Positions 21,581 to 23,302 of a stretch of 23,302 bases of DNA are shown in pieces. The notes beneath the pieces were generated by a model that saw only the letters and a program-made list of their open reading frames with translations, was not told the DNA's origin and searched no databases. Source of the DNA: an uncultured Anaerotignum sp. (lineage in GTDB: Bacteria; Bacillota; Clostridia; Lachnospirales; Anaerotignaceae); NCBI RefSeq assembly GCF_905212195.1, contig NZ_CAJMDQ010000037.1:1-23302 (forward strand). The letters are read 5' to 3'. The translations under genes and the position numbers were made by a program. The first letter of the stretch is position 1. Every line of letters starts with the position of its first letter.

Positions 21581-22541
21581 CCAGTTTCACCTCATATCCA
21601 AGTTCTGTGAGCATTTGTAAATCTGTTTGTACCGTAATGCCTGCGGTGGTGAGCATATCCCCCGTGATGGCGGCATTGGCGCCGGAGAGAAAACAGCTTT
21701 TTCCCCCATTTGGTAAAAGTCCTCGTCCACCAGCCATACGGATGGAAGCGGCAGGCAAAAGGAAACGGTAAAGAGCAAGAATCCGCAGGACTTCTTCTTC
21801 AGATAAAGTGGCATATTCTCCAAAAGGCGTGCCGGGGATGGGGTTCAGCACATTGACGGGAACACTGGGGATACCCAATTCCCGCAGAGAAAGTGCCATG
21901 TCTATGCGGTCTGCCATGGTTTCGCCCATGCCCATGATGCCGCCGCTGCATACGGTGAGGCCTGCCCGTTGTGCCGCCTGTATGGCAGATACTTTGTCGG
22001 CAAAAGTATGGGTGGTGCAGATATTGGGAAAATGCCGCTTGGATGTTTCCAGATTGTTGTGGACACGGCTTACACCTGCTTCTTTCAGTTTGCAGAACTG
22101 GGCTTCTGTCAGAAGTCCGAAGGAAACACAGACAGAAAGGGCGGTTTCCTGCCGGATTTGCTGGATAGCGCCACACATGATATCGATTTCTTCGTCAGAA
22201 AGGGCTTTTCCGGCGGTGACGATGGAATACCGCAAAACCCCTTGTGCTGCCTGCTTTTTGGCATCTGCGAGGATTTCTTCTTTGGAAAGCAGAGGGTAGG
22301 TGTCCGCGTCTGTGTGGTTGTGGGCAGATTGGGCACAGAACTTGCAGTTTTCACTGCATCTGCCGCTTTTTCCGTTGATGATGGTGCATAGGTCGAAGGT
22401 GTTTTGGCAGAAATGACGGCGAATCTTGTCCGCCTGTCTGCAAAGGGATTCTAAGGGTTGTTTAGAAAGCCAGAGGGCTTCTTCCCGGGTGACTTGATGC
22501 CCGTCCATGACCTGTTGTGTCAATATTTCCAATGTATCCAT
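21552..22541 (-). CDS. bioB: Biotin synthase
   Basis: A 329-residue radical-SAM enzyme that inserts sulfur into dethiobiotin, the last step of biotin synthesis. The 4Fe-4S/SAM motif is C-x3-C-x2-C with Cys62, Cys66 and Cys69 in RCSENCKFCAQSAHN, the BioB form. Other family pieces are GVSRVHNNLETSKRHFPNI and SGGIMGMGET, and PVNVLNPIPGTPFG. The start is taken as the ATG at 22541, nine bases after AGGAG; the ATG three codons upstream overlaps the bioY stop (ATGA) but lies directly against that site and is less likely. It sits six bases or fewer from bioY and overlaps bioD. Confidence 0.95.
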   Translation of the reverse strand: MDTLEILTQQVMDGHQVTREEALWLSKQPLESLCRQADKIRRHFCQNTFDLCTIINGKSGRCSENCKFCAQSAHNHTDADTYPLLSKEEILADAKKQAAQGVLRYSIVTAGKALSDEEIDIMCGAIQQIRQETALSVCVSFGLLTEAQFCKLKEAGVSRVHNNLETSKRHFPNICTTHTFADKVSAIQAAQRAGLTVCSGGIMGMGETMADRIDMALSLRELGIPSVPVNVLNPIPGTPFGEYATLSEEEVLRILALYRFLLPAASIRMAGGRGLLPNGGKSCFLSGANAAITGDMLTTAGITVQTDLQMLTELGYEVKLDETIDDHRH

Positions 22542-22546
22542 AAAAT

Positions 22547-23095
22547 TCATCTCCTGTCGTATCTGAAAATGGGAATGAGCCGTTTTGCCAGTATCGCCGC
22601 AACGATGCAGAGGACAATGTCACCGGGCACTGCCAGCAAAAAGCAGTAGAGGAACAATGGCCACAGCCCGATGGGGTTATGCAGGTAAAAAGCGCTGATG
22701 ACGGCGTAATAAGCCATACCGCAGAGATATACCACCAAAAGCCCGGCGAAGTTGGCCAGAAGAAGCTGTTTATAAGAGGTATTTTGTTCTGTCAAAAGAC
22801 CTGTTACATAAGCCCCCAGTCCAAAACCGATGAGGTAGCCAAATGTGGGCTTGAAGATGTAGGAAATGCCGCCGCCTTCGGCAAATATGGGCAGTCCCAC
22901 AAGCCCCAGCAGTACATAAAGCCATACGGCGGCACTGCCGGCCTTTTTTCCTAAGAGAAGCCCTGCCAGTGTGGTAAAAAGAAATTGGAGGGTGAAAGGC
23001 ACCAGCGGCACCGGCACCCGCAGGAATGCACCAATGGCAATGAGCGCCGCAAAAAGGGCACAGAGGATTTGCGTTTTTGTTTTTGTGAGAGTCAA
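22547..23095 (-). CDS. bioY: Biotin transporter substrate-binding membrane subunit BioY
   Basis: A 182-residue membrane protein, the S component of an ECF biotin transporter, with six helices (for example LCALFAALIAIGAFL, LQFLFTTLAGLLLG, LYVLLGLVGLPIF, GYLIGFGLGAYV). The family motif GGISYIFKPTFGYLIGF lies near residues 75-91. The start is the TTG at 23093-23095, seven bases after AAGGCGG. The ATG at 23158 used by a simple reading lies upstream of the mapped promoter's -10 box, so it cannot be in the transcript. ECF A and T subunits are not in the window; BioY may use shared ones. As first gene of the bio operon it links biotin uptake to late biotin synthesis under one BirA-type operator. Confidence 0.93.
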   Translation of the reverse strand: MTLTKTKTQILCALFAALIAIGAFLRVPVPLVPFTLQFLFTTLAGLLLGKKAGSAAVWLYVLLGLVGLPIFAEGGGISYIFKPTFGYLIGFGLGAYVTGLLTEQNTSYKQLLLANFAGLLVVYLCGMAYYAVISAFYLHNPIGLWPLFLYCFLLAVPGDIVLCIVAAILAKRLIPIFRYDRR

Positions 23096-23126
23096 AGAAA
23101 CACCGCCTTTGCAAATTTTGTGTTTC

Positions 23127-23155
23127 AATATAGCACCGGGAAAATCTATTGTCAA
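23127..23155 (-). promoter_or_regulatory. Promoter of the bioYBDA operon
   Basis: On the minus strand TTGACA (23150-23155) and TATATT (23127-23132) are exactly 17 bases apart. Transcription would start near 23120, about 25 bases before the TTG start of bioY. Confidence 0.85.
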
Positions 23156-23182
23156 CAATATTAAATAATAATGGTTTACAAT
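23148..23182. promoter_or_regulatory. BirA biotin-repressor operator
   Basis: ATTGTCAAC (23148-23156) and GTTTACAAT (23174-23182) form a 9-bp inverted repeat with one mismatch. Written in the Firmicute BirA consensus form it is TTGTCAACA-N15-GGTTTACAA, matching TTGTTAACC-N15-GGTTAACAA in spacing and at 15 of 18 positions. It covers the -35 box of the bio promoter, so biotin-bound BirA would block transcription. Confidence 0.82.
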
Positions 23183-23228
23183 TGAAATAAAAAACAGCCC
23201 AGAGAAAATGGGATGTAAAAAGCAACTT

Positions 23229-23273
23229 CCTTTTAAGAAAATATTGTTTTTGCTTTCTTGATTTCTTAAGGGG
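23229..23273 (+). other. Inverted repeat near the window end
   Basis: CCTTTTAAGAAA (23229-23240) can pair with TTTCTTAAGGGG (23262-23273) over 12 bp, two of them U-G wobbles on the plus strand, around a 21-base loop. It is not followed by a T-run. It lies upstream of the bio operon and may belong to a unit beyond the window. Confidence 0.3.
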
Positions 23274-23302
23274 AATTGCGACGGCCGACTTTAGAAGATA
23301 TC

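Overview
The window reads as chromosomal DNA of an anaerobic, probably gut-dwelling, Clostridia-type Firmicute. The evidence is moderate GC content, strong AGGAGG-type ribosome binding sites, several TTG/GTG starts, SAM-I riboswitch control of metK, a CsoR-controlled copper operon, a BirA-type biotin operator, EFR1 and CoA-disulfide reductase type redox proteins, and a bilirubin-reductase (bilQRS) operon. No tRNA, rRNA, CRISPR array, phage gene or insertion sequence was seen.

Layout. 1-1000: the 5' part of a Ppx/GppA phosphatase gene (TTG start) and a NimA-like flavin protein, both on the minus strand. 1073-4014: a csoR-copA copper operon with its promoter, a GC-rich CsoR operator and a terminator. 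The copA 3' end carries an in-frame CopZ-like domain with its own strong ribosome binding site and ATG. 4014-5340: a small membrane protein and an AlkD-type DNA glycosylase, each with its own promoter. 5354-5580: a non-coding stretch with two minus-strand hairpins, each showing exactly six C's in its loop. The second hairpin is an intrinsic terminator, so this is a candidate regulatory RNA resembling the actinobacterial 6C RNA. 5723-6118: a short DtxR-family regulator. 6174-8418: an EFR1 flavodoxin/ferredoxin protein closely followed by a PdaC-like secreted deacetylase. 8724-9659: a secreted stalk-domain protein. 10022-11659: a CoA-disulfide reductase/rhodanese fusion. 11804-12304: a hypoxanthine-DNA glycosylase. 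12405-13826: promoter, SAM-I riboswitch and metK. 14013-14879: a second stalk-domain protein.

14930-17016 holds bilQ-bilR-bilS: a MarR regulator, a short old-yellow-enzyme-type reductase with the H-G-D166-R167 signature of bilirubin reductase, and a flavodoxin. Two identical palindromes overlap an ideal promoter. 17071-18710 is an ABC transporter pair. 19031-19612 encodes an XRE regulator fused to a desulfoferrodoxin-like domain with an intact Cys4 iron site and a decayed superoxide reductase site. 19680-23095 is bioY-bioB-bioD-bioA with overlapping genes, read from a promoter covered by a BirA-type operator.

How the genes fit together. Most units are short, self-contained metabolic or stress modules: copper efflux, thiol and flavin redox, DNA base repair, cell wall modification, methionine/SAM supply, biotin uptake and late biotin synthesis, and disposal of the host pigment bilirubin. 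Many have a clear TTGACA-type promoter and a perfect intrinsic terminator, so transcription units can be drawn with some confidence. All functional assignments come from motif reading; no database search was run.
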